Part shown: piece by piece, positions 26,049 through 35,361 of the stretch
Layout: every line of letters starts with the position of its first letter
Numbering within the stretch: the stretch's first letter is position 1
Source of the DNA: Spirosoma sp. 48-14
GTDB taxonomy: Bacteria; Bacteroidota; Bacteroidia; Cytophagales; Spirosomataceae
Direction: 5' to 3'
DNA: 64,000 nt
Assembly (NCBI RefSeq): GCF_001898575.1
Contig: NZ_MKUD01000063.1
Span: forward strand, 477,201-541,200
Program-made: the position numbers and the translations under genes
Notes under the pieces: generated by a model
What the model saw: only the letters and a program-made list of their open reading frames with translations
What the model was told of the DNA's origin: nothing
Database searches by the model: none

Positions 26049-29000
26049 ATGATCAAAGCTGCCTTAGCCAAACCCATTACCGTACTCGTTGCTCTGGCCG
26101 GAATTGTTCTGTTTGCGGTACTGGCACTACTCAGTATCCCGGTCGATATTTTTCCCCGGCTCAACCTTCCGACCATTTACATTGCCCAACCCTACGGTGG
26201 TATGACCCCCGCCCAGATGGAGGGGTTCATTGCGACCCGGTATCAGAACCAGTTGCTGTATGTATCGGGCATCAAAAATGTCGAAGTAAAGAACATTCAG
26301 GGCCTCTGCCTGGTCAAATGCTCGTTCTATGAAGACGTCAACATGGCGCAGGTATCGGGCGAAGTTGCCAATCAGGTCAGCCGGGTAATGAATTACCTGC
26401 CACCGGGAACTGTACCACCCACCGTGGTTCGGTTTGATGCATCGAGCTTGCCGGTTGGGCAGTTGGTATTCAGTAGCCGGAGGGCTTCGCTGGGCGAAAT
26501 GCAGGATTTAGCGTCGACCCGGATTCGTCCCCTGTTCTCGCAAATTCCGGGCGCATCGGCTCCTCCCCCATTCGGTGGCAACGAGCGGACGGTGGTGGTG
26601 AAAGTAAACCCCGAACGGATGCGCAGCTACGAGCTGACTCCGGATGAAATTGTACAGGCTGTGGTGAAGAATAACCAGATTTCACCTGCCGGAAGCGTTC
26701 AGATGGGTGATTATACTGTCATGACGCCCAGCAATACAGTGCTCGACAAGGTGGGCGAGTTCATGAACATTCCGTTACGCAAGGGGGTGGGTCCTACGGT
26801 GTTTCTGCGCGACGTAGCTACGGTAGAGGATGCCACAGATATAACAGTCGGGTACGCTCTGGTCAATGGCAAAAGGTCGGTGTATATACCCGTTACCAAA
26901 AGTGCCGATGCGTCGACTATGAGCGTGGTGAATGCGCTGAAGGCCAAGCTACCCGAGATGAAAGCCCTGTTACCCGACGATGTGCAGCTTTCCTATGAAT
27001 TTGACCAGTCAGTCTACGTCACCCAGGCAGTACATAGTCTGGCTTTAGAGGGCGGACTGGGCGCTATCCTGACGGGTTTGATGGTGCTGCTTTTTCTGGG
27101 CGACTGGCGCAGTTCGCTGATCGTGATCCTGACCATTCCGGTATCCATCATGAGTGCCATTTTGCTCCTCAACCTGACCGGGCAAACCATCAATATCATG
27201 ACGCTGTCGGGGCTGGCACTGGCCATCGGGATTCTGGTCGATCAGGCAACGGTAGTCATTGAAAACATTCACCAGCATCTGGAAATGGGTAAGCCCAAAG
27301 CCCGCGCCATTCTGGATGCCTGTCAGGAAATGTCGTTCCCACTGCTGCTCATTACCTTGTGTATTCTGGCGGTATTTGCCCCGGCTTTTCTGATGAATGG
27401 CGTTCCGCGCGGGATGTTCCTGCCCTTATCGCTATCCGTAGGCTTTTCGATTATTGCGTCGTACATCCTGTCGCAGACGTTTGTGCCGGTCGTAGCCAAC
27501 TGGTGGCTGAAAAACCATGAACACGCTCATCCGCATGACCTGAGCATCCTGCCCGATTTGGAGAATCAGCCAGAAGCCCGACAGGAGCACTATGAAGAGA
27601 AACACCCTGAAAAAGTAACGGGCTTCGAACGCTTCAAGCTGGGTTACTTACGGCTACTCGATAAGATGATGGGCCGACGCACAGTGGTTATTGGCGTGTA
27701 TGCCCTGGTTTGCGCACTCCTGATTGGCATTGGGTTTACCCAGATTGGCCAGGATATGATGCCCCGGCAAAATCATGCGCACCAGTTTCAGGTACGGATC
27801 GTAGGTCCACAGGGGTTGCGGATCGAACGTACCGAGGCCCTGACCAAACGGGTTATCAAGCAGATCAGCGACATCGTTGGGCCACAGAACATCGCGATTT
27901 CGTCGGCCTTTGTGGGTATGACGCCCTCCAGCTATGGCACTAGTGCCCTATATGTATTCAATGCTGGCCCTCACGAAGCCGTATTACAGGTCAATCTGTC
28001 TGAAGACTACAAAGTTGAGTCACTTGACGCGCTCAAAGAACAGGTTCGCCAGCGGATTCGTCAGAAGATGCCCAATGTCCGGCTGTCGTTCGAGCCGATC
28101 GACCTGACGGATAAAATCATGAGCCAGGGCGCCCAGACACCGATTGAAATTCTGGTCGGCGGAAAAGACCTGATTGAAGGCCAGCATTACGCCAATCGAT
28201 TACTGACTCGCCTGCGCGAAATTCCTTACTTACGCGATCTACGGATCAATCAGCCCCTTAGCTATCCGACCGTTTCGGTAAAGGTCGACCGTGAGCGGGC
28301 TGCCCAATTAGGGTTGAGTACCGACGAAATCTCCAAGTCGCTGGTAGCCGCTACCTCATCAAGTCGGTTTACAGCCAAAAACCTATGGCTCGACCAGTCA
28401 AAAGGGTTTGCCTATCAGGTGCAGATCCAACTGGAGCAGGATCAGATGAAATCCGTAGCCGACATCCAGGCCATCCCGCTCGTAAAAGGGCAGCTTCGCC
28501 CCACCCTCGGTGATGTGGCTACGATCACGCCAACCACCATTCCAGGCCAATACGACCGTATAGGCCCTCGACGAATTATTACGGTATCGGCCAACATCAA
28601 TAACCGGGATTTAGGCACGGCAACCCGCGATGTTCAGGCAGCGATTACAGCGGCTGGCGATCCTCCAAAAGGCTCTGTAGTGGAACTACGGGGACTGGCG
28701 CAACTGCTTCAGGAAACGCTCAGCAGCCTGCAATTCGGGCTGGGATTAGCCATTGTCGTGATCTTTCTGCTGCTGGCGGCTAACTATCAGTCGTTCAAAG
28801 TGGCCAGTGTAGTGCTTGTGAGCATACCCGCTGTACTGGCTGGTGCGCTTACGCTGCTGCTGGTAACGGGACAGACGCTGAATCTGCAATCGTACATGGG
28901 CATTATCATGTCGGTGGGGGTATCGGTGGCGAATGCTCTGCTGCTGGTAACCAATGCCGAATCCCTGCGACTTCGGTACCGCGATGCCCGAGCAGCTGCA

Positions 29001-29312
29001 CGAGTGGCAGGGGCAGCTCGTTTGCGACCTATTCTGATGACTGCCCTCGCCATGATTGCCGGGATGATTCCAATGGCCAGCGGCCTTGGCGAATCGGGCG
29101 AGCAAACGGCTCCCCTGGGCCGGGCCGTGATTGGCGGATTGCTTTTTTCGACTGTGGCCGCGCTGCTGATTCTGCCCGTCGTGTTTGCGGCTGTTCAACG
29201 AAAAACAACCTTCGATTCGCCGTCGCTGGACCCCGACGACCCAACCAGTACGGTGTACGACGGAATACCCGTTGCCGCTACAGAGTCTCACCAAACCAGT
29301 TTAACCTATTAA
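26049..29312 (+). CDS. RND efflux pump inner-membrane subunit
   Basis: Using the ATG at 26049 (ten bases after tolC) the pump has 1087 residues; the frame opens earlier, but the added residues overlap tolC and lack family similarity. The start MIKAALAKPITVLVALAGIVLF and the duplicated 12-helix plan with two large periplasmic loops are typical. The TM4 relay motif is ILVDQATVVIEN, with one acidic residue (Asp398) where drug-type pumps usually have two adjacent Asp. The protein resembles HAE1-like and unassigned RND pumps more than the Cus/Czc metal group, so the substrate (drug or metal) is open. A residue cluster rich in His and Glu lies near 495-520 in the linker between the halves. Confidence 0.92.
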   Translation: MIKAALAKPITVLVALAGIVLFAVLALLSIPVDIFPRLNLPTIYIAQPYGGMTPAQMEGFIATRYQNQLLYVSGIKNVEVKNIQGLCLVKCSFYEDVNMAQVSGEVANQVSRVMNYLPPGTVPPTVVRFDASSLPVGQLVFSSRRASLGEMQDLASTRIRPLFSQIPGASAPPPFGGNERTVVVKVNPERMRSYELTPDEIVQAVVKNNQISPAGSVQMGDYTVMTPSNTVLDKVGEFMNIPLRKGVGPTVFLRDVATVEDATDITVGYALVNGKRSVYIPVTKSADASTMSVVNALKAKLPEMKALLPDDVQLSYEFDQSVYVTQAVHSLALEGGLGAILTGLMVLLFLGDWRSSLIVILTIPVSIMSAILLLNLTGQTINIMTLSGLALAIGILVDQATVVIENIHQHLEMGKPKARAILDACQEMSFPLLLITLCILAVFAPAFLMNGVPRGMFLPLSLSVGFSIIASYILSQTFVPVVANWWLKNHEHAHPHDLSILPDLENQPEARQEHYEEKHPEKVTGFERFKLGYLRLLDKMMGRRTVVIGVYALVCALLIGIGFTQIGQDMMPRQNHAHQFQVRIVGPQGLRIERTEALTKRVIKQISDIVGPQNIAISSAFVGMTPSSYGTSALYVFNAGPHEAVLQVNLSEDYKVESLDALKEQVRQRIRQKMPNVRLSFEPIDLTDKIMSQGAQTPIEILVGGKDLIEGQHYANRLLTRLREIPYLRDLRINQPLSYPTVSVKVDRERAAQLGLSTDEISKSLVAATSSSRFTAKNLWLDQSKGFAYQVQIQLEQDQMKSVADIQAIPLVKGQLRPTLGDVATITPTTIPGQYDRIGPRRIITVSANINNRDLGTATRDVQAAITAAGDPPKGSVVELRGLAQLLQETLSSLQFGLGLAIVVIFLLLAANYQSFKVASVVLVSIPAVLAGALTLLLVTGQTLNLQSYMGIIMSVGVSVANALLLVTNAESLRLRYRDARAAARVAGAARLRPILMTALAMIAGMIPMASGLGESGEQTAPLGRAVIGGLLFSTVAALLILPVVFAAVQRKTTFDSPSLDPDDPTSTVYDGIPVAATESHQTSLTY

Positions 29313-29315
29313 TCC

Positions 29316-30446
29316 ATGCAACTATATTCTGCTCTCCGATCTGGCTTCCAATTGGCTTTTATGGCCGGGATGACGTTCCTGCTGAGCCAGTGCGGTAACT
29401 CGTCGGCCGAAAAAAGTCGAATGGAGGAAGCGCCAGCCGACGAAGAAATTCGTTACGAAGCCATCCGGGTAACCACTTCCCGACCTACCTCGGAACTAAA
29501 CTTACCCGGCGAACTGGAAAGTTATTACGAAACCGATATTTATCCGCGCGTGAGCAGCTATGTCAAAGCCCTGCATGTCGACATTGGTGATCAGGTTCGT
29601 AAAGGACAGGTGCTGGCCGAACTGGAAGCCCCCGAACTGACGGCCAATCTGACCGAAGCCTACTCAAAGGTGAAAGCGGCCGAAGCAGTTTTTGGGACCA
29701 GTAAAGCCACGTTTTTGCGGGTGTTGCGCACCAGCCGTACACTTGGGGCCATCTCGCCAGTCGATCTTGAATCGTCCCGTACCAAAGCCATTTCGGATAG
29801 TTTGGCCGTTGTAGCCGCTAATGCGCACTACAGTTCTGTAAACCAGTTAGTGAGTTACCTGAAAATAACCGCTCCGTTTACGGGCGTTATCACCGACCGC
29901 CGTCTATCGCCCGGAGCGTTTGTTGGGCCGGGTGGACAAAATGGGGTACCTATTCTGAAGATAAAACAGCTGGACCGACTCCGACTACGGATAGCTGTCC
30001 CGGAAGCTTATCTGGGCGATATTCGCAGTGGCAACCCCGTGAAGTTTACGGTTCGCAGCTTTCCCAATCAGACGTTTACGGGCCGGATTAACCGTATCTC
30101 CAATAGTGTACGACCCGAAACCCGGTCGGAAATGGTCGAAATCGATTTTCAGAATAAAGGTGGTAAGCTGAAACCCGGTATGTTTGCTTCGGTTCGACTA
30201 CCCGTGGCCTCATCAGGCGAAGGCAGCGTCTACGTACCCAAATCGGCCGTTATCAGTACGATGGAACGCACCTTTATTCAGAAAGTAGTAGATGGAAAAG
30301 TTATTCGGACAACGGTCCAGAAAGGTGATGATGCCGCTGGGCAAACGCAGGTTTTTGGCGATGTTAAGCCGGGCGATATTATTCTTAAAACAGCCAGTGA
30401 AGACATTGACGATCAGGGCCCGATTAAAACACAGCTGGTGAACTAG
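29316..30446 (+). CDS. RND efflux periplasmic adaptor (membrane fusion protein), lipoprotein
   Basis: This 376-residue protein has the lipobox LLSQC (Cys26) and so is anchored by lipid. The order is: barrel-sandwich hybrid half (LELPG-like segment at about 65, DIGDQVRKGQVLAELEAPEL), a short alpha-hairpin, the second lipoyl half (ITAPFTGVITDRRLSPGAFV), a beta-barrel and a membrane-proximal domain (VYVPKSAVI). It starts three bases after the pump gene and completes the tripartite system. A rho-independent terminator follows 35 bases later. Confidence 0.92.
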   Translation: MQLYSALRSGFQLAFMAGMTFLLSQCGNSSAEKSRMEEAPADEEIRYEAIRVTTSRPTSELNLPGELESYYETDIYPRVSSYVKALHVDIGDQVRKGQVLAELEAPELTANLTEAYSKVKAAEAVFGTSKATFLRVLRTSRTLGAISPVDLESSRTKAISDSLAVVAANAHYSSVNQLVSYLKITAPFTGVITDRRLSPGAFVGPGGQNGVPILKIKQLDRLRLRIAVPEAYLGDIRSGNPVKFTVRSFPNQTFTGRINRISNSVRPETRSEMVEIDFQNKGGKLKPGMFASVRLPVASSGEGSVYVPKSAVISTMERTFIQKVVDGKVIRTTVQKGDDAAGQTQVFGDVKPGDIILKTASEDIDDQGPIKTQLVN

Positions 30447-30480
30447 TAATCATATCGGCTCCAGACTGGCTCTACTTTGG

Positions 30481-30511
30481 GCACTGACAGCTTCTGCTAT
30501 CAGTGCTTTTT
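30481..30511 (+). terminator. Rho-independent terminator of the efflux operon
   Basis: The stem GCACTGACAGC / GCTATCAGTGC (one mismatch) with loop TTCT is followed by five T residues. It closes the tolC-RND-adaptor unit. Confidence 0.85.
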
Positions 30512-30551
30512 GGTTTATACCTGAACCTGAACTGGTCAATAGTTAAAACCA

Positions 30552-33500
30552 CTAGCTAAGGTTACTAGGGTCTATATGTAAGATTATACGTACCTGAAGC
30601 CCATTATTATTTTCCAACTCTATATCGCCATGTATAAGATGCAGCAAATGAAGGATTAACTTATACCCATATCCGAAATGATCTCCGCTGATTGTATCCT
30701 CAGCAAACGCTTCCTGAATTTCAGTTAAAACCTGTTCGTTCATACCAGGTCCACTATCCTGAATGGTCAGAATAAGGTATTCATTATTTATCACTTCTGC
30801 CATTAGCCAAACAGACCCTACCAATGTATTCTTTATAGCATTATCGACAAGATTCCTCAATATCGTGACAAGAATATTTTCATCTGTATACAGCATGGCT
30901 TCTGTATAAGGGATTTCCAGCAAAATACCTTTGTTGGCAGCGATTCCTCCATAAAGGTCATGAATTTTATGGAGCGCTTCTGATAACTGTGTTGATTGAT
31001 AATTTACAGAAAGGCCCTCCTGCTGGTACTTTAGCCATTCAAAAAAATTAACTGAAAAGCTATAGACATCGTTAATCCCTTCTTTTAACAATTTTATTTT
31101 TCGTATAACAGCTTCGCTTAAGCCCTCATGTATAGACAGCCTATAGTCAAGTTCTTCTATACCACTTTTAAGCGCAAAAAGTGGTGATTTCATATCGTGT
31201 AAAAGTAAATTAATAATACGATCTTTTTGAACAAGGCTAGCCTTCAATCGAGACTCTACGAACTGCAATCGTTCTACAGTATGATTAAGATGATTGACAG
31301 ACTCATTCAACTCCTGTGACCTTTCTTTTACTTTTTCATCTAAGCTAATCGTCATTTTTTGATAATAATCAACTCGATAAGCAAAAGCTACAATAATAAT
31401 CGCTAGTATAATGAAACTAATAATTAATTTAAACCAGATTGTTTCGTAATAATAAGGTTCAATTTTAAAATTGAAAAAAATCAGTGAAGATGGATACCCT
31501 TTTATTCTAATACGCATTCTATACGCGCCATAGGTAAGATTACGGATAGAAATATCTTCTTCATTATCAAAGGGAATCCACTCGCGGTCATATCCTTCAA
31601 TCATTCGTTCAAAATTCAATAGTTCTGGATTATTTATCCACGGAGAACTAACAGTAATCAATAAAGAATTATAATCAGGGGGTAATGTCAGTTGAGACAG
31701 GTTGTCAGCTCGCCTACCATTTACATTTACATTCTCAATGAATACATGTTTCGACTTATAATTTACAGGAAAATCGTCTGGATTAAATACAACTAATCCT
31801 TTCAGACTAGGCAGGGAAACACTTCCATCAGACAAATACACTTTATCCGGGTAAGCACCACCATTGAATTCGTTCGTTATTAACCCATCTTTTTTCGTAT
31901 AAACACTATAGGGACCAATTTCGCCTAATCCTTTAAAAAACTGGATGATAGTACTCCGCTTATTGCTAAGAAGACCATTATTGGTACTAAACCAAATGCG
32001 ACCTTGCTTATCCTCAAATATACTATTGATAACACTTAGCCGTTTGTTTGCATCGATAGGTAATTGCTTAATAGTATCTGATTTTAACAGATAAATTCCA
32101 TCTGTATACGTACCTAGCCAAGTATATCCGTCTTTATCTAGATAAATATTCCGAATATTGATTTCAGGTATAATTGACCTAGCTTTCCCGGTACGTATAT
32201 TGCCGCTAATCAGGCCTAAGCTAGTCCCGATTAGTAAACTATCCTTAGTCAAAAACAAATACCCATTAATATATTGACTTTTAGTTCCCGGAAGTACTAA
32301 ACGACAGATTGGCTTATCTTCTTTTAAGGAATAAATTTTTTTACTAGTGGAAAAATACAACGTTGAATCATAATCTGATAGTCTGAAACAATGGATGTAA
32401 TCACTAATAAAGGCAATTAGGGAGTCTGTATTCGTCAATAAATTAAATTTATGGAGCCATTGATTTTGTTCGTAGTATAAATTATCATGATCAACAATGC
32501 TATAAAAACTTGAGTAAGGTTCTAAAAAAAGCCTTTTAATAGCAGGTTGATAAGTAGGTTTTTCAAAAGTAAATAAAGTCCCATTAGCAATTATCTGATC
32601 TTTTTTATAAAGGTTTTGCACATAAAACGAGTTTTGCCGCCACGTTCCATAAGGTATTCTTATGTTTCGAAAACGATTCGGACGAATACTAAGTAATCCA
32701 TCTATTGCACTCTGCAAGTAGTAGGTATCAGATTCTTTTTCGTAGTACAAATCATTAGGTGTAAAATCCTGTATTCCGTCTACAAGTAGTTCAGAATTAA
32801 TAGTATGTGCATCCAACGTTAATTTGTATAAGCTACCCTGGCAAAACGCATACGTGCCTGAGGCAACACACATAAGTGAATAAGGCGCCTTTGAGCGACT
32901 AATTTTATCAAAAAAAACTCCTTTTGTATTGACTATCTCAGTTTCACCGGTATCACTTTTATATATACTTGCCTTATAATTAGTTGAGATCATGACAAGT
33001 TGTCCTCCAATAATCGTTATTGGACTTTTTCCGATGCGTTTGTCAGCAATATATCTTGTTGGTTTATTTTTCTTAGCAATCAAAATCGAGCCAGGCTTTA
33101 CTAGGAAAAAACAATTTTCACCTGTGATGAACGATGCATCCGAAGAGAATTCTATCTGATTCTTTTTCAGTGGTTGAAAAAAAAGCCGGGAGGATTTCGT
33201 GTCTAACGCTTCAAAGCCAGGGCAATCGCTAACAATATAATCACCTTTCACAGATACAGGTCGCGTACCTGATCCGGAAAACTCTCTTATTTTGTAATAT
33301 TGATCACCCTCAAAAGCGATCAATATCTCATTCCTCTTATTTTGCTTTACGTAAGCAACTCGGGAAGAAACTGGTGGTTTATCATAGGCATCATAGAGGT
33401 GGAAATGAATTCCATCGTATTTAACCAAACCATTCTCAGTTCCAATCCAGCAATATCCTAAATGGTCGATGGCCAGTCCTTTAATACTATTTTGTGGAAG

Positions 33501-33656
33501 CCCATTCTCTGTTGTATATCGGCTGATAATAAATTTTTCACTGGCTGCTTGAGCAAACGTATTGCTACAAATTACAGGTAGTAGTACAAGGCTTAAAAAT
33601 AGATATTTAAACATTCTGAAAACCCAAAAAAAACTAGTACACTTCGCTTCTCTCAT
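30552..33656 (-). CDS. Large sensor histidine kinase with periplasmic propeller (two-component regulator propeller / Y_Y_Y type)
   Basis: This 1034-residue protein starts with a signal peptide (MFKYLFLSLVLLPVICSNTFAQA after a short extension). Repeats of the regulator-propeller type follow (DHLGYCWIGTENGLVKYDG, DKDGYTWLGTYTDGIYLL, DKQGRIWFSTNNGLLS), then a Y_Y_Y-like domain (about 640-725) and one membrane helix (LIISFIILAIIIVAFAY). After a coiled coil comes a kinase core with H-box LLHDMKSPLFAL (His820), N-box ILRNLVDNAIKNT and G-box DSGPGMNE. Its ATG overlaps the stop of the upstream response regulator gene (ATGA at 33653-33656); a second in-frame ATG at 33614 starts at the signal peptide. 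It lacks the C-terminal receiver and AraC domain of hybrid systems. The gene is clearly more AT-rich than its left neighbours. Confidence 0.9.
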   Translation of the reverse strand: MREAKCTSFFWVFRMFKYLFLSLVLLPVICSNTFAQAASEKFIISRYTTENGLPQNSIKGLAIDHLGYCWIGTENGLVKYDGIHFHLYDAYDKPPVSSRVAYVKQNKRNEILIAFEGDQYYKIREFSGSGTRPVSVKGDYIVSDCPGFEALDTKSSRLFFQPLKKNQIEFSSDASFITGENCFFLVKPGSILIAKKNKPTRYIADKRIGKSPITIIGGQLVMISTNYKASIYKSDTGETEIVNTKGVFFDKISRSKAPYSLMCVASGTYAFCQGSLYKLTLDAHTINSELLVDGIQDFTPNDLYYEKESDTYYLQSAIDGLLSIRPNRFRNIRIPYGTWRQNSFYVQNLYKKDQIIANGTLFTFEKPTYQPAIKRLFLEPYSSFYSIVDHDNLYYEQNQWLHKFNLLTNTDSLIAFISDYIHCFRLSDYDSTLYFSTSKKIYSLKEDKPICRLVLPGTKSQYINGYLFLTKDSLLIGTSLGLISGNIRTGKARSIIPEINIRNIYLDKDGYTWLGTYTDGIYLLKSDTIKQLPIDANKRLSVINSIFEDKQGRIWFSTNNGLLSNKRSTIIQFFKGLGEIGPYSVYTKKDGLITNEFNGGAYPDKVYLSDGSVSLPSLKGLVVFNPDDFPVNYKSKHVFIENVNVNGRRADNLSQLTLPPDYNSLLITVSSPWINNPELLNFERMIEGYDREWIPFDNEEDISIRNLTYGAYRMRIRIKGYPSSLIFFNFKIEPYYYETIWFKLIISFIILAIIIVAFAYRVDYYQKMTISLDEKVKERSQELNESVNHLNHTVERLQFVESRLKASLVQKDRIINLLLHDMKSPLFALKSGIEELDYRLSIHEGLSEAVIRKIKLLKEGINDVYSFSVNFFEWLKYQQEGLSVNYQSTQLSEALHKIHDLYGGIAANKGILLEIPYTEAMLYTDENILVTILRNLVDNAIKNTLVGSVWLMAEVINNEYLILTIQDSGPGMNEQVLTEIQEAFAEDTISGDHFGYGYKLILHLLHLIHGDIELENNNGLQVRIILHIDPSNLS

Positions 33657-34294
33657 CTTACCGAAACGGTATATAAGCCATTTTTCAACGCAAATACAAT
33701 CAGGTCCGCTGTCCTATTCACCTTAAACTTTTTCATAATCTTTTTTTGGTAAGTCTGCACTGTATGTGCACTCAAATTCATCTCATAAGCAATTTCTTTT
33801 ACCGTCATTCCAGTGCAGATTTTCTTTAGTACTTCTTTTTCACGTGGCGACAAGTAGTAAATATGTTTATCCTCTGTAAACATACTCTTGATAAGGTTCT
33901 TCTGGAGAATAGGGCTTATAAATTCCTGACCGTTCATTACTTCGTGTATAGCTTCGGGTAATTCTATTAAAGAAGCATCTTTAGATATATATGCACTAGC
34001 GCCATTACGCAATGCTTGTCGTATTGTTTGAGCATCACTAACTGATGTAAGAACAATTACTTTAGCAACATTTTTAGTTATTGTACGTATAGTCGATATT
34101 AATTCTAATCCACTCATTTGCGGCATAAGCAGATCCGTAACTACTATATCAGGGAACATCTCATCGCTTATAGAGTCAATAAACGTGTAAGGATTATTAA
34201 AAATTAACAGTTGGGATTCATCAAACATGTCTTTCAGTGCCAAAGCGATAGCATCTGTTAATAACTTATGATCATCCACAATAGCGATACGCAT
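33653..34294 (-). CDS. NarL/LuxR-family response regulator
   Basis: This 213-residue protein has a receiver domain with DDH (Asp7, Asp8), phosphorylation site Asp54 in VVTDLLMPQM and Lys105 (AYISKDAS). Its LuxR-type helix-turn-helix spans about 145-210 (LSPREKEVLKKICTGMTVKEIA, HTVQTYQKKIMKKF). The stop overlaps the start of the large kinase gene, so kinase and regulator are coupled. The upstream region carries a perfect 76-bp palindrome centred about 120 bases before the start codon, which could be its own control site. Confidence 0.92.
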   Translation of the reverse strand: MRIAIVDDHKLLTDAIALALKDMFDESQLLIFNNPYTFIDSISDEMFPDIVVTDLLMPQMSGLELISTIRTITKNVAKVIVLTSVSDAQTIRQALRNGASAYISKDASLIELPEAIHEVMNGQEFISPILQKNLIKSMFTEDKHIYYLSPREKEVLKKICTGMTVKEIAYEMNLSAHTVQTYQKKIMKKFKVNRTADLIVFALKNGLYTVSVR

Positions 34295-34375
34295 ATTCTA
34301 ACTACAATTAACTAACAACAATCCTAAATATACATATATTAATCCAATTAATCCTAATAATAAATCCATTTTTTG

Positions 34376-34451
34376 TTACATATCTTTTTATTAGGTATAT
34401 CCAATACCCTAAATTTAGGGTATTGGATATACCTAATAAAAAGATATGTAA
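34376..34451. repeat. Perfect 76-bp palindrome (38-bp arms, no spacer)
   Basis: Arms 34376-34413 and 34414-34451 are exact reverse complements with no mismatch and no spacer. The outer end reads TTACATATCTTTTTATTAGG and the centre is CCCTAAATTTAGGG. Symmetry stops at the next base on both sides, and no flanking target-site duplication is visible. It lies between divergently transcribed genes, so a simple shared terminator is unlikely; a cruciform, a regulator site, a hairpin in a leader RNA, or two transposon ends joined head to head remain possible. Confidence 0.95.
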
Positions 34452-34760
34452 TTTAATGAAACTAGCGAATATGTATATATAGTTTAAGATACCATCTTTG
34501 CAAAGCAGACTGTTGGATTAGCTTACAACTAACTTAGCAAATGCATTTGTCAAGATAAATCGTAAAAACATATAAGGCTATGGGATATTTTTCAAATATG
34601 AATGTGCGGTTATTGATAATTTGGAAATATTCAACAAATCAATTCAAGCTAATTTTTTAAAGTACGTATAAACTCTAATATATCTAGTATGTGTATTTCA
34701 GTGTTTTATCTCACTTGAAATAACATTTTTTTTCAAAAATCCCATCAATAATTGAATCGG

Positions 34761-34768
34761 TAAATTTG
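34761..34768 (+). promoter_or_regulatory. Putative -7 promoter box of the ECF sigma gene
   Basis: TAAATTTG matches TAnnTTTG and lies 36 bases before the sigma factor start codon. The -33 element is not convincing. Confidence 0.4.
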
Positions 34769-34804
34769 CATTATAATTTCCCACTGTAACATTTAAGCTT
34801 AGTA

Positions 34805-35326
34805 ATGAACAGAAACAACCCACCTATTCACTATCACAAAGATTCGTTTGAACTCTTTTACAGCCGTTACTTTAACAACGTGTATAGAAAATGTTTGCAC
34901 ATGGTGAAAGATGTTGATACAGCTAAAGATTACACACATGATATTTTCATCAAAGTATTTGAGGCTTTTAATACGTTTCAACATCGCTCATCATACGCTA
35001 CCTGGCTTTATTCGATTACCCATAATTATTGCTTAGAGCAGATAAGAAGAAATAGAGTCAGGTGCTTACCAGGACATGCATGGGTAGACTATGGAGTTGA
35101 TACTGATAAGGCCGACGAACTGGATTTATATGTAGAAAGGCTTTTTCTAGTTCGCAAGGCAATGGAAGCACTTCCAGCAGAAAATAAAGCTCTACTTTCT
35201 TTGAGGTATGAAACAGGAATGAGTATAAAGGAGATTGCTGATTTGTTTAACCTCTCTGATGATGCGGTTAAAATGAGACTTAAGCGAAGTCGAGATAGAA
35301 TAAAGCAGTTAGCTTTACATGGATAA
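34805..35326 (+). CDS. ECF-type RNA polymerase sigma-70 factor
   Basis: This 173-residue protein carries sigma region 2 (about 15-80: DSFELFYSRYFNNVYRKC, AKDYTHDIFIKVFEAF, YATWLYSITHNYCLEQIRRNR) and region 4 (about 118-170: LPAENKALLSLRYETGMSIKEIADLFNLSDDAVKMRLKRSRDRI). No anti-sigma (FecR-like) gene follows, unlike many Bacteroidota ECF units. Instead a lone receiver-domain gene starts 35 bases downstream, suggesting control by phospho-signalling or another unlinked partner. The gene lies in the AT-rich signalling island. Confidence 0.93.
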   Translation: MNRNNPPIHYHKDSFELFYSRYFNNVYRKCLHMVKDVDTAKDYTHDIFIKVFEAFNTFQHRSSYATWLYSITHNYCLEQIRRNRVRCLPGHAWVDYGVDTDKADELDLYVERLFLVRKAMEALPAENKALLSLRYETGMSIKEIADLFNLSDDAVKMRLKRSRDRIKQLALHG

Positions 35327-35361
35327 GTTGACCTTGATAACCTGGTTAAAGTCCTGCAAAA

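Larger units (their letters stand above)
34295..34804. other. AT-rich divergent regulatory region with a large palindrome
   Basis: 510 bases between divergent regulator and sigma factor genes. It contains the 76-bp perfect palindrome (34376-34451), a 12-bp palindrome CAAATGCATTTG at 34538-34549 and a candidate -7 box for the sigma factor gene. No ORF of convincing length or composition was found. Confidence 0.6.

Noticed and set aside
34376..34451. Tn3-type inverted repeats (38 bp) as the source of the palindrome
   Set aside because: Arm length fits, but Tn3 ends begin GGGG and leave 5-bp duplications; neither is present.
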